Counted from the first letter of the stretch, positions 20,998 to 33,668 are shown. The stretch is DNA of 64,000 nt from Mortierella sp. BCC40632 (GCA_011634665.1 WAEK01000001.1:96001-160000); one strand, 5' to 3'. A program made the numbers and translations. The notes: a model not told the origin generated them from the letters alone.

Positions 20998-23900
20998 TGC
21001 GAGTCTTGGCTGGGGGAGGGCCGGGCCGATATGTAGAGGAGGAGGAGGTGTGGAGCGGTGGGACGGGATGGAGATGATGGAATCAGGACACGAGGGGGGA
21101 GAGGGCAGAGGAGAGGTTGAATGGGGTTTGGGACTGATGAGGAAGAATGGAGAAAATGGAACGGACACGAGGACTGCGGTGGGATGATGATGAACAAAAA
21201 TCCTATGTGCGTTTCCAGTTTTCTAAACGTCATAGACACATGCCCCCCCGGAAGCCGCTTACGCTCTTTTTTCCTGCAGGACAAACGCCGTCAACTTTGC
21301 AGAGACTACACAAGGACTGGAATATCGCGCGCACCCAAGAAGGCTCGATGTCTCCAGGACTGGGGGCTCAACGACATCACCGCGATCTGCGGCAGTGATC
21401 TGGTAGGATGAATTGTAGCCTGAGCTATCTGGAGACCACCTTCCCGATACCATGTCCTAGTTTACAACATTGGCAAGGTGATGAAGTTCCTCAGACTGAT
21501 CGAAGAACAACTCATACTGCTTTGTGCGGTTACCAAATATGAATATAGCGACACGGCCTTGAATCCAGCATCAAGGTTATCCGAGAGAATACGCCAGGAG
21601 GTCAGTCGCTCACCTCGCCTGTGATTTTGCTCATTGACTAAAACAAATGTTGGTCAAACAGAATCGACGAGAAGCTTGCAGTTTATGTGTCAAAAGTCAA
21701 GCCTTAGGCGGGCCATTCGAATGCTGTACTGGCTTTTTGGCGGCAGGGTAATGTGTGCCTCAAGCGGATCAAGAAGCAAGGTAGTAGAGTTTCTGGAAGA
21801 CGGATGTTTGATGCAAAATTCTTGATGCTCAATGCTAGACACATACTGATGGGCGCAAGAGAATGGATCCTGGACTCTGGGTCATAGAAGTAGAGGTTGC
21901 CAGTTACTTTATTTCAAGGAGCCGATCGCGTAATTAATGAAAGGAGAGTCAAAGTGTTAAAGAGGCAGTAGAAGAAGATGAGCGGTACCAACCGGGACTG
22001 AGGATTTAGGATCGAAGGGGATTTCATCCGTTTGGATCTGTTGATAAATTCCAAATCTATGGAGCAAGATTTGGCTTCGTAAACGTCTCCTGTTATCCAG
22101 CCTATCTGTTATTCGAGTTCTTTCTCCTGTGCTGGAGACGGTCGAAGGTGCCAACGGCCAGTTCAGGTTCCTTGCTTCCTGCAGCCGTAAAAAATGGATG
22201 AAAGGCACCGGAGCCTTCACTCCTATTTTTTAAGATTGATTGGATTTTGCCAAAGAAAAATCTGGAAAATTTCTGTACTAAGCAATGGTCTTTTCCCATT
22301 GTATGAAGAGTCATGCAAGGAAGGACAGTGGATCTACGAGACAGTCTGCACAGGATATTCCGTCGAATACCCGTAGGCCTTCAGCCTTTTAGCTTCACAT
22401 TAGTTATAAATATGGAATATGGTCTTGTCTCCTGTCCTTGAATCCCAAGATCTGGGGAATAGCGGTCGAAAAGGATATTCATCAGCACAGCCGACTGGAA
22501 AGAGGTTGAGTCAACATCCTTATTCTCATTGTTCGCCACAAAGGAAGTGGACGGAGAAGGGGAGTATTCGTTGCTATTCTTATCGGAGGTCAAAGTCAGA
22601 CAGACTATGGTCCGCCATGTCATAGAGTGTGCCTACGTACAAAACGTACGTCCCTTCTGGGCAAAGCATCTCGTATCTCTTTGCCAAGCTACAGGTCAAT
22701 CTTTTTTCTGGAGGAGGTCCTGCTCCCGCCTCAATGCGTCTGACGTTACAAAAGCCTATCAAAATCCACTTGACATGTGTTGTTGTTGCGTTGGTGCTGC
22801 TATTGCGGACTCAGTTTTGTAGAGACGATTCCGTTGAAAGGTTCAAGATCAAGTCTCCATGGTGATAAAGATGAACTCCGTCTCCTGGTGCTGAAAGTGT
22901 CTGGTAGGTGATATTGGGTAATGTTGGTGGCATGATGGTAGCTGTTTGACTGCGAACTTTCTGCCAAGAGTCGAGTTTAGACAGACACAGGATTTAAAAG
23001 ACGACCGGTAGATGTTGCGAGTGAGTGGGAATAGATGGTCAGGGCGAGTCCAGATCTATTGATTGAGGTAGATGACTGCGGGAGGGGGGGAGGGGAGGCT
23101 GGCAAGAGATGAGGCACTAAACCCCTGTGGCGAATGTCCACCCCGGCCTACGTGGCAAAATATTCTGCATTCTCCTGACACCCGTGGACTGAGAAATCAT
23201 CCAAAAAGAAGTCTATTTCGAGGGCAAGTAAAAGTCAAGACGAGTTTAGCTGTCTGGATCTGTTGCCTCAGGGTCTTCCAACCTTGAGTCAATCTATGGC
23301 TCGATACCGGTCCTGGCCTAGTGCTGGCTTCATGTTAGACAACACAGTCGTAGGAAGCTCTGCCACTGATCCTCAAAAGGGGCAAGAATTCTATCTTATC
23401 TGCCTAGGCATCGAGAATGTGTTTGTTGTCCGTGGTGTCCATCATCATCCTCCGTGGTCTCCTTGATCAAATACTTGCGTGCAGGACACGGTAGAAATGG
23501 ACTCTTTCTCCTTGTCTGTCCAAATGCCTGTCTATCGTGCATGGCCTTTGATCGTTTTTTTTTTTTTTTTGTGCAGCAAGTCAAGCCAACTTTTTTCTTT
23601 CTTTTTAGAAAGTCATGGCTTCGACTTGTTTCATTCCTGAGTTCCAGTTGTTGCCAAATGAAGACAGTTGGCATCCGCTCAGGGGGTAATTTGTATCCCA
23701 ACCCAGCTTTGTCGGTCAGTCTTCTACTGAGGATCCCGTCCTTGATGCATTCAAAACATCATGTCTGTTGGGCGGAGGACATTGAAATGGAAAAACATTA
23801 GTTCTTTTTCCGCAGGAACATTTTTGGAAATCAGGCTCACTGGACTGACAGGATCACCGCTTGATTGATTCATGTTGGTCATCATGCGTTCTGGGCCTAC

Positions 23901-24097
23901 GAGTGGAGAGAGAAAGAGAAAGAGAAAGAGAGAGAGAGGGGAATCAAGTTTATTGGGTGACAAATGCTGCCCACATTTTTTTTTTTTTTTTTTTTTTCGA
24001 GACGAGAGATCAGGGCAGGAATTTGAAGAAAATGCACGCTATGAACATGATGACGATTTCTCTCGACTGGTGCTCAATGGAACACTCTTGATATCAT
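20998..24097. other. Clathrin upstream flank and 3-kb unassigned stretch
   Basis: 20998-21240 is pyrimidine-rich in the clathrin sense strand and likely its leader. About 21240-23500 has few homopolymers or microsatellites, unlike other intergenic parts here, and so looks like former or unrecognised coding DNA. On the minus strand a frame from an ATG near 22934 (MPPTLPNITYQ...) is interrupted by TGA, resumes through 22580, and fragments continue in shifted frames (22381-22623, 21957-22220, 21259-21453). I recognise no family. It could be a decayed gene or one with introns I could not place. Confidence 0.35.
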
Positions 24098-24856
24098 TTA
24101 AACGTTCGATGAAAAGTTGCCGTCAACACCTTCTTGCATGAACGCCGCATGACCAAGGATGGTCACTGCACTGGCGCCAATGATCCAGAAAATGGTACCA
24201 ATCGTAGAGCTGAAGAAGAAAAGTGGAATCGAGACACACACAAGTCCTGTTTGCAGTTGGCGAGGAGTCCAGGAACTGGAGCCGATGACAACGCCTTCCT
24301 GTGGGACTTTGGAGATGTAGAACATTCCTCCGGCGACAAAGGCTACGCTGAACAAAAGCAAAACATTGGTGATCCTGGAGAGGAGAGAGATAGAAAGAGA
24401 GAAAGAGTCTTATTAGTGTCCACTTCATGACGATATGTGCTTCTTTGTGAGTCTATTCGTCCGATTCTAGGGACTTACAGACTGTAGGCTGTGATGCCAA
24501 GGAACACTAGGAGGTAGTTGCCCTGGAAGTAGTTCAGGTTGTAGTTCAGTCGAGAGGTGACGCCTATTGAGACATGTGGGGACAAGGTCAGTGAAAGTTC
24601 ATGAGAGCAGGATGAAAAGAAGGATCAATGGCCTGGATCGGGGGTGGATGGACATACTGGCAAAGCCATTTGGCTTGGAGACTCTGTTGGTGTCAAAGAA
24701 CTCGGAGAATGGACGCAAGGAAGAGAGACGTTCTTCGCGGAATTTTTTGATGTAGTTTAATCCGACCGTCGCTGGGGACTCGTTGGATGATGGTTGAGGG
24801 AATGAGCCATTGAAGGGGATGGATGTTGGTACGGGAGTATATGCGGGTGCGGCCAT
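24098..24856 (-). CDS. PRA1/Yip3 family protein (prenylated Rab acceptor)
   Basis: Small ER/Golgi membrane protein of the PRA1 family, which binds prenylated Rab GTPases and helps membrane traffic. Exons are 24856-24658, 24563-24479 and 24374-24098, totalling 186 aa, a normal family length. Residues 1-60 are soluble and include FREERLSSLRPFSEFFDTNR and a VTSRLNYNLNYFQGNYLLVF block typical of PRA1. Two hydrophobic hairpins follow (ITNVLLLFSVAFVAGG and the pair around LVCVSIPLFFFSSTIGTIFW). The tail is short (GVDGNFSSNV). The first ATG of the long open exon was used. The gene is divergent from SET1, 2.2 kb away. Its sense-strand 5' flank carries a CT microsatellite (24938-24975 on the plus strand as GA). 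Confidence 0.9.
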
Positions 24857-24936
24857 GGTGTGGGATTAGGTGGATGGGGGTAAGACAGAGAGATGAAAAG
24901 GGAAGAGAAAGAAGACACGCAGGGCCACAAGACAAA

Positions 24937-24978
<42 letters not shown>

Positions 24979-25736
24979 CCAAGCCAAGCCAGCTGCGAAA
25001 TAAAGGAATAGCACTTTGGCTTTTGCTTGTGAGAGTGAGAAGGAGAGAGAAATGTGCAGGAACAGAGTCGGACAAGGGTTGAGAGCACTACAATTGAGAA
25101 CGGCATAGCGCAGAAAGGCTAGCGTGTGCTCTTTTCGCATTCTTTTTCTCTTGTTGTAACAGAGGCATGCTTGCTCTCCATTCATCATCACTGCATCATC
25201 ACCAGGCATCTTTGCCAATCCATTACATCTCTTATTTTCTCCCTCACTTTCTTTCTCCCCGCTCCCCTCCTTCGCATTTATCGATGCGTACCTGTCTTTC
25301 TCTCTCTTTCTCTCTCCAGCTTTGCACCTGAGCCGACTCCCTCCCCTCCCAACCTGCCCGTGAATGTAGACGTGGACAGGACAGGGCCCAATGGGACGGG
25401 TCATGTGGCCTCTGTTCCGTCCGTGCCTTGGCGGTCCATGCCGGCTGTCTCCCGCCCATCTTGGTCAATGGATAATGCCATGTCTATTGGCCTTTCAATC
25501 CATCACCATCCAGCCCTCCTCTCTCTCTCTTTCGCTCACACTCCCTTTGTGTCCTAGTCGGGCCATGAGGAAATAGCACTTTCCACTCAACAGCTACTCA
25601 AACCATACAAAGAGTTAGAGAGAGGAAAGGAGAGGCTAGTCAGGTGTGGATGAGATGAGGCAAGTGGTCCGATGACAGTTCATGCAACAAGAAGGATGGC
25701 AAGACAGCGAGACAGATGGAGAGTGGATCAGATGAG

Positions 25737-25787
25737 ATGGATGGATGGATGGATGGATGGATGGATGGATGGATGGATGGATGGATG
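25737..25787 (+). repeat. (GATG)n tetranucleotide microsatellite
   Basis: About 12 near-perfect copies of GATG/GGAT between PRA1 and SET1. Confidence 0.9.
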
Positions 25788-26020
25788 TGATGCGATACGA
25801 TGCAAGCGAACTGGGTATGAAGGAGAGAAAGAGTGCAGCTGACTGGGTCGAGATGCAGTGACCAGTCAGTGTTGTTGGCGAGAAAAAGAGAGAGAGAAAG
25901 AGACCACTTTCTCACTCTCACTCTCTCACTCTCACTCCCTTCCCTTCCCTTCCCTTTTTTTTTTTTTTTTTTTTTTTTTCTCTCTCTCTTTCTCTCCTCT
26001 CTCTCCTCTCTCTCTCCTCA

Positions 26021-26023
26021 TCG

Positions 26024-26056
<33 letters not shown>
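26021..26056 (+). repeat. (ATCA)n tetranucleotide microsatellite
   Basis: About nine copies of ATCA in the SET1 upstream region, following a long poly-T and CT tract. Confidence 0.9.
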
Positions 26057-26058
<2 letters not shown>

Positions 26059-26439
26059 CCACCCTGTTCGCGTTTGTCCCGCGCTCTCCTTCTCCTTCTC
26101 CTTCCCCCTCCTTCTCTCTTTTTCTCTTGCTCTCTTTCTCTCTAATATTATTCTCACAGACCGTGCTCACTCCATCCATCATCAAAAAAAAAACCCCCCA
26201 TCATCTGCCCATCAAGTCTGTCTCGGCTTGTCTCTCGTTTTGCCGCGCAGCCGCTTTTCATCTCTCCACTGTCCCATTGTCCAAAGCTTGTAGCTCGAGC
26301 TGTTTTTTTAATATTTGTCCATCCATCTCCATCTCTCTTCTCTATCGGGTCGCATCGCTCTCTAGCATCCTGCTGCTGGCCCTGCTCTACCCCTTGCTGT
26401 TGATACGAGCTGTCGCTCAGATAATCCTGCTCCTGCGTC

Positions 26440-26475
<36 letters not shown>

Positions 26476-27065
26476 CTTCCCTTTCTGCATTTTGCATCTC
26501 TTTTGCTTTGTTTCTTGCCATCACATCTGTGCCAGCTCTGATTGCACACACCCCTGACCAGCCTCACTTGGCCCAGCCGCTGCCCGTCTGCCTGCCCGTT
26601 TCGCCTCTTTTCTCCCGCGATCTCGCCGGTCACGACTGCTCCCGTCAATCGTCGCCATCGGCCTGTCTGTCTGCCTGCCTGCTGCTCTGTGCCCAGTTTC
26701 CCTCCATTTTTATATTTTTTATTCATTGCTGTGTAGGCTGGACATCACTTTCTCACTCTCTCACTCTCTGCCCGAAAGGTAATCTCATTTTTTCATTTTC
26801 TCTCTCACACTCCTACACCCCCACCCCCCACCCCCCCCACTTCCACACGCTCTCTTTCTCTCTTTCTCTCTTTCTCTCTTTGAATCTCGTTCGATTGTCT
26901 GTCCTTGCTTTGAACTCCTTCTCACTCATACACACGGCTCGCTCCGCTTTCCCATCTCCTCATAACCCCCAAACTAACCACCGGAATGGATCCTGACCCG
27001 GCTTGATCTTCTTCCCACTTTTAGCCAGTCCCCCATCGCTTTTCCCATTCGCAGATTCTGACCGT

Positions 27066-27080
27066 ATGAACCGACGATGA
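27066..27080 (+). promoter_or_regulatory. Four-codon upstream ORF overlapping the SET1 start
   Basis: ATG AAC CGA CGA TGA. The TGA overlaps the proposed SET1 ATG (27077-27079) in an ATGA arrangement. A minimal uORF in this position would be expected to lower or condition SET1 translation through leaky scanning or reinitiation. This is inference from sequence only. Confidence 0.5.
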
Positions 27081-29481
27081 GTTTGCTGGATTCGGCCCAA
27101 CCTCTTTCGTCGAACAGCAATACCAGTAACCCAAACAACAGCAACCACACCAACATCACAGCCTCCCTGACTGACCCTGGCGCTTCTTCCATATCAAGCG
27201 CCGTTGGCCTGTCCCCTTCCAAAGGCGACAGCGGATCGTCCTTTGCTACTCAGGCACATGCAGCCCCACAGGCACCGGCTGTCGTCTCTGTAGCTGCCTC
27301 CGTCCCGCCCACACCTTCTATCCTCTCCCACTCTCTCTCTGCACTCCGCCCCATTCATGGTCTCGGTGACAACACCTCTGGAGTTCGTAACTTTCGGGTG
27401 CTGTACGACCCCTTTCTGGATGCCAGCAAGTCCAAGAATGCGGCCGTCATCTGTCGGTACCAGGACGATCTTGTAGAAGAGGTACGCAACAACCACCCCA
27501 CTTCATTCCCCGAGTGCACGCTCTTTTCCTCTTTAACAGGGTCTTTGCTTGTTACTGCTCGGCAAGGGCAGGACAGGACAGGACAGGGCAGGACAGGACA
27601 GAGGCTGTTGTTGTTATTGTTATATTTTTCTTTGGTTGCTGCATCGCGCTAGAGATGGTTGTGAGCAAAAGAGCCGTGGAGTGGAAGGCAAATACGACGC
27701 TGACTCTATTCTCTTTTTGTCTACTACTTCAACTTTGTCTGGATGTATGTGGGGATAATAGGACTCGAATGAACCACACGATCCACGGCGGACGGCTGCC
27801 AACTACAGTTATCTTATATCAAAGACTAGACGGGCCTTCAAGGGAACTCTGTTGCCTGTCCGGTTCGAGGTAAATCACACGGCAAATCAACTCCATGAAA
27901 TGATTTTTCTTTATGCAGGTGTAACCCACCGTTGACCCCACCGTTGTCGTGGCTGCATGTTTGCTCACTCCGCGCCAACTTTTTTTGGTATTTTATTTTT
28001 TATTCAGCGCGACAACAACTCGGTGACGCACCATGGAGTTTTGATCTCGCACCTTTCCTTCACGACAACAACCCTGGATCTGGAGATTCTTTTTGCCGGC
28101 TGCGGCGATATTCTCGATATCATCATCGAGAGACACCCTGTCACCGGTACTGGACTTGGCTTTGGACGGGTTGTCTTTGCAGGACCCGATGCTGAGTTGG
28201 CCGCGAAAAAGGCCGTGGACACGCTTCACGGCAAAGAGTCCGAGAGAGGCCCACTCAAGGTCATCTCAGATGGCAGTGGATCAAAGTTCAGGAAGGCAAA
28301 GGCTAATGTTGCTGCCAGGATTGAGGCAGCCAAGGCCAAGGCGGTTGCTACAGAATCAACTCACGACCGTGACCTGTACGCTAACGATGATGACATGGAA
28401 ATCGATGACGCCTCGACGCCTCCTCCCAGTGGGATACTTTCTCCTAGTTCAGGCGCGCCTACCTCAGCCACTAAAGACCCCAACGCCTCTGTCACACAAA
28501 CTTCTACGTCCTCATCTGCTCACTCTACAACAGCTTCTTCCACAGCAGCACCTTCAACTTTGAAATCAAGCTCAAGTTCTAACACAAATGCTTCAGGAGG
28601 CCAATCAGCACCGGCGCGACGCGTTCCTATTCCGCTTCCACCTACTCCTCGCGTCCGTATCCCCCTACCTCCTATCCCACCTCCAGAGTTGCATCAAGTC
28701 CGAGGCAACAAGCCGATTGCACTCAACAAAGAGGACGGCGAGATTGAAGACAGTGCTACCAAAACCAACAGTAGTAGTAACATCACCACTACCACTACCA
28801 CTGCTACCACCACCACCACCAACAGCAAGTCTAATGCATCAGCCTCCAGCTCCAGCCCTAACCTGACGCGACTGCCATCACGACGTGACTGGGAAAAGGG
28901 TGAGGCAGTTCATTCGCCATCGATCGATGGGTACAGAGTCCATTCGAAATCGCGTGATATTGACTCTTATCGTCCAGGGATGGGAGGACCGCCACCACTG
29001 TTACTTTCTCCAGGATCTATGAGCAGGGCAGAGTGGATGAAACATGCAGGACTGGGCCCAGGACCCATGCCAAGAGACGAGTATTACGAGCGTCGAGGAG
29101 GTTATTTTGATGACCTTCCCTTCCCAGACCGTTACGACCGATATCCACCCCCACTGCGAAGAAGATCAAGTCGCAGCCGTAGTCGAAGCTGGTCGCGTAG
29201 CCGGAGTAGAGATCGTAGTCCGAGCGATGATTGGAGTCCTGAGGCGAAATCACATCATCTCCACGGAGGCCGACGAGGCCGAGCTGGTCATGGCGACAAA
29301 CGCGACCGTGGATATGGTTATGAGGATGAGGGAGCTGGATGGCAACGCGACCTAGCATGTCTAATCATTAATCGGGACTGTCTACCATTCCATCGCATCT
29401 CTATTGAGGACATGCGACGGGAGTTTGACAAGTTTGGTCCAGAGAGAGTAAGTTGATTTCGTTACTTTTGATTTTCTGGGA

Positions 29482-29514
<33 letters not shown>

Positions 29515-32468
29515 ACAAGCCTTTATTATTTTTAGTGAAACTAATAGTGCAATGTGATCCATGTTATAGGTTGAGCGACATGGAGAAAACTGGTACATTC
29601 GATTTGTGTCGTTGGCACAGGCAAGGAGATGTCATGTTGTCCTCGACCAAAAGCCATTACTTGGTCAAAAGATATCTATTACACTACATGAGCCTGGCGA
29701 TGACAAGTTACCACCAGAGTTGATGCCCCGTCGCGATAATGGAAAGGAGTCAGGATATCGCCGATCTGACTCTGGAAAGAAGGGTGGTAATGCCTCTTTG
29801 GCCAACTCACGCGTAAAAGCCCCTTCAAAGGAAGAATCCCTGGTCCGTTGGGCGTCCGACTTGATTATGAGAGAGCTCTTTCAGGTGTTTTTGAAGGATC
29901 TTGGAAACCGTGTTATTGGACCCACGATTTATGATTTTCTGGACCCCGTAACACGCAAAGCCAAGGAGTTGCAACGTGCCCAGATGGAGGCCAAGGATCG
30001 AGTAACAGTACCTAAATCCGAAAATCAAAATCCAGTAAAGTCTTTGCCCTCCTTGGAACCCAGCTCGGACAGCACGACTAGTAGCAAACCAGCAGCAGAC
30101 ACTACAGCCCGACCCGTAGTACAGGAATCTGAGGCATCCAAGAATACTGGAGACAGTGGACGTCAAGAAAGCGCAGGTAGTCCATTTGCTAGAGAAGTTC
30201 ACCCTCATCAACTGGATTCTATCCCCAAGCTCCCCAGCTTCAAGAAGCGCAACCAGACCGAGTCTTTGACTCCCAGGAAACAGACGACTGCAACTGAAAA
30301 GAAGCCATCTAGTAAACTCAAAAAGTCGTATTCTCGCCGGTCACGTTCGAGGCAGCACTCCTACTCGCGATCCCAGTCGCGTGGTCGCTCCAGAACACGA
30401 TCAACTTCTCGACCTCGGTATCGATCTCGCTCCCGCTCTGCTTCTAGGTCTCGCTCAGGCTCCAGGGTTCATGGATTGGTGAAGCATCGAGGCCACTCGA
30501 GATCTGTTTCACGGTCGAGATCGAGGAGCTGGTCGCGTGGCCCTGCTAACCGGTATGACTCTGGATCTGAGCGGGAGAAGATGAAGAGAGGTGGACGTCG
30601 TGGAAGGGATCGTACACGCAGACCTCATGGTGAAATCAATAGCGAATCGAGCGAAGATGAAGGACGAAATTCTAGCCGGACCAACAAGAGGCTGCAGAAG
30701 AAGGAGTCTGTGAACCGAACGGGACGCCAACGAAAGACCAAGGAGCATCAGAGACTTCGGGATTATCTCAGCAGCAGTGATGACGGACGCCAGCAGGACA
30801 ACTTTTTGACAGAATTCCATCAAAGGCAGTTGCAAGGAGAAAGTAGTGATGACTATGATGCCAATGATGATGATGATGGAAAGTTTGTGGTGGATGATGA
30901 GGAAGAGCTTGAGCACATGGACGAGGATGACGAAAGAGAGGATGAGGCAACTGAGAACGAAGTCGGAACTCCTCGCGGTCGCGAAAGTGCCATCGAAGAA
31001 GATCTTGAAGCCGGGCGACGACCCCCTAAGGCGTCGCAGAAACGGAAGCGTGGACAGCAACAAAAGCAGCAGCAACAACAACAGCAACAGCCATTGTCTA
31101 GCGATGCTGGCGCCAAAAAGGTACAGGCTGGACCCAAAGCGAAGGATCTGCCAGAGAGCGCAGCGCTTGAGGTGGATTCTGGATCAGACTTTGAGGGGGA
31201 GCTTGGCACCAAGGTTCGCAAGGGCAAAAAGGCCAAGAAGCAACTCCCTACGGCCGCTACCACAAAGAAGCAGACAAAGAAGGCTTTGCAAGAGGGACAC
31301 CGATCGGACGTGGAGATGCTGGATGTTTCTATGGAACGGCCTTTGTCACCACTTGTTGCTGAAATGGATCGGGATGCTCGACGAACGCCCGAGTACTCAG
31401 ACTCGATCTCTGTCACAGAGTCGGAATATGACTCGGATTCAGACTCTTCATTCTTTGATTTATATGAGCCCTACGAGTCTGTCAAGCAAGGAGCTACGGC
31501 AATGGGTCAGAAGCCAGGCACTTTGCCTCTCAGCTTCACTACTGGAGATGAGGAAGATTTCCGATTTATGAAAGCTGCTCTGGAATTGGAACGGAAGCGA
31601 GCTGAAGAAGAATGGAGCGGACGGCGATTGGTGGGTGGTTATTCGGTCGAGGATGACGATCAAGCGATCCAGTTGCGAGAACTGGAGGCAACTTTGGCCG
31701 CTCAGGATAATTCGCGATTGGATTCAGAACCTTCAGCACATCGAACTGGATCTGCACGAACAGAAGGATTCTACAAGATCTCAGAGATGGCCAAGGCAAT
31801 CTATTTACCCCACCGTAATACTTCCAAGGTGAACACGGCCTCTGCTCGTATCTCTTCGCGAATGAACCGAGTGAACAATCGACGAATGTTGGTTGGAATG
31901 GCGACGGACTCGGATATTCTCAAGTTCAATCAGCTCAAGGTTCGCAAGAAACAGCTTCGGTTTGCCAAGTCGCCGATTCATGACTGGGGTCTGTTTGCGA
32001 TGGAGAAGGTTGATGCGAATGATATGGTGATCGAGTATATTGGAGAGGTCATTCGTCAAAAGGTGGCCGACCATCGTGAGAAGCGGTATGAACGAATGGG
32101 CATTGGTTCAAGCTATCTGTTCCGAGTGGATGATGACACTGTCATTGACGCGACCAAGATGGGAAACATTGCTCGGTTTATTAATCATTGCTGCACTGTA
32201 AGTCGTTCATCTATTGCTATTCTCTCTCTCTCTTTGGCGAGTTGAAAACATGGTTCTAATGTTACTTTAATATTTTTTCCTTTTCTTCTTTTAGCCAAAC
32301 TGTAATGCCAAGATTATTACCGTCGATGGTCAGAAAAAGATTGTCATCTATGCCAAGCGGGATATTGAAGAAGGCGAGGAAATCACTTATGACTACAAGT
32401 TCCCAATTGAGGCAGACAAGATTCCTTGTCTCTGCGGTTCTCGAGGATGCCGTGGAACTTTGAATTAA
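27077..32468 (+). CDS. SET1: Histone H3 lysine-4 methyltransferase SET1 (COMPASS catalytic subunit)
   Basis: Nuclear enzyme that methylates H3K4 in the COMPASS complex. Proposed exons: 27077-27481, 28008-29447, 29570-32197 and 32295-32468, giving 1548 aa, in phase throughout. The N-terminus has a Set1-type [10 protein letters not shown] block. An RRM-like fold spans the second intron ([20 protein letters not shown] ... [15 protein letters not shown]). Two Arg/Ser-rich tracts lie near residues 519-545 and 867-940. Acidic and Lys-rich regions precede the N-SET segment ([19 protein letters not shown]). The catalytic SET domain follows, with [32 protein letters not shown] and [10 protein letters not shown], and then post-[16 protein letters not shown], which has the zinc cysteines. 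The first intron model is the weak point: a [12 protein letters not shown] stretch at 27930-27955 is left out because it sits behind an in-frame TAA. The sense-strand leader is CT-rich. Confidence 0.95.
27567..27602 (+). repeat. (GGACA)n pentamer repeat in SET1 intron 1
   Basis: GGACA/GGGCA units repeated about seven times. A similar block lies at about 14157-14191 downstream of clathrin, so the motif recurs in non-coding DNA here. Confidence 0.8.
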
Positions 32469-32673
32469 GGTTCCCCGATTTTCTCTCAACCCTGACCCAT
32501 TGTTTTTGATCTTGAACTGATCGTCAGGACCCATGTGTTTTTTTTTTTTTTTTTTTTTTTGTCAAAGAGGCGCTTCTCTGTATGTGGATTTCTTAAGTCG
32601 CCCTTTATTTGTATAGCTAATGATGACCCCCTCCCCGCACGGCTTCATCCCACTGAAAAAAAATAACAAAGGA

Positions 32674-32708
<35 letters not shown>

Positions 32709-33668
32709 TGTACTTGAGCAATGAAAAAAGTGTATTCCTTGCACTGCTACCCTACCCTACCCTACCCTACACTCCCCTCCTCTCTCTCTTTTCTCTCCAC
32801 CGAATTATCTGGCTCCATTATCCTGCTCTTTGATTTTCCCGACTTGTGGGGTTCTCAAATGTTCAGAGTGTAGCCTAATCTCTCTAGATTCACCAACAAA
32901 CTCTTCCAAAGCATTTTCACATCCACCCATACTATCACTCATCTAACACACACACACACACGCACGCACTCACACGCACTCACGCGATCCGGATATTCAA
33001 ACGCACAAACCTCACCTCTTTTTCGACCATTTTAATAAAGACAAAGCTTCTTGTGCCACTCTTTTTTTTTATTTCTCAGACCTGAAATTTTCGTGTTCGA
33101 TCTCAGTAGTTTGTGGGTGTGAGGAAGTCTCAAAAGACTCCTTGGGTTCGCTGGGTTGTTCCAACACGAAGCCTCTCGGCCATGCAAAATGAGTATCCAC
33201 CGCAGCTGACCATGTTTTGTCCTGAATCAGAAAAAAAAAAAAGAATTTTTGGAGTTGCTGCCTGCCATCGTCGCCTAATCCAATCACCAGCATCCCCTTA
33301 CGCAGTTCCAAGTCAAGTCATTCCTGCCAAACAATTGTCCAACCAAGCCAGGAACGAGTTTAGTACGAGATTGTTAGAGGTATCAACCTTAGCATTTAAT
33401 TCCTCGAGAGACTATCTCATCCTAATCCAACGACATTAGTAAATATCTCTTTTAAGTATCCAGTCAGCACAGTTTGCTTCGCTCTTTCTGTAGTCAACGG
33501 AGCTGAAACTAGCCCCAGAGAATCCTTTGCTTCTCTAGCCATTCGTCTTTATCTCGGTCCTTCTATATTGTTCTCAGTCTACCACTCCTTTTGAAAGCAC
33601 TGCCTTCGCCTCTTTCCAACGATTCTACTCCTTCTCTTTCTACTTGCTCGAACTGAGGAAGAGGAGAA

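Larger units (their letters stand above)
24857..27065. other. Divergent PRA1-SET1 intergenic region
   Basis: Shared upstream region of two divergent genes. Purine-rich plus strand near PRA1 (24880-25060) changes to long pyrimidine-rich plus strand near SET1 (25900-26960), so each gene has CT-rich sense leaders. It contains (GATG)n at 25737-25787, a poly-T run at 25957-25979 and (ATCA)n at 26021-26056. A 387-codon open frame across 25833-26996 is made of Ser/Leu/Phe from CT repeats and is not accepted as a gene. Confidence 0.65.

Noticed and set aside
25833..26996. 387-codon open frame upstream of SET1
   Set aside because: Made almost wholly of CT-repeat-encoded Ser, Leu and Phe; lies in the SET1 leader/promoter and has no domain.
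30509..31571. Alternative long frames on both strands within SET1
   Set aside because: Overlap the well-supported SET1 exon; His-, Ser- or Leu-rich products reflect GAT/TCA repeats.
32746..32768. Telomere-like CCCTA run
   Set aside because: Only about four units of a 5-mer, internal between two housekeeping genes; it is not a TTAGGG array or chromosome end.
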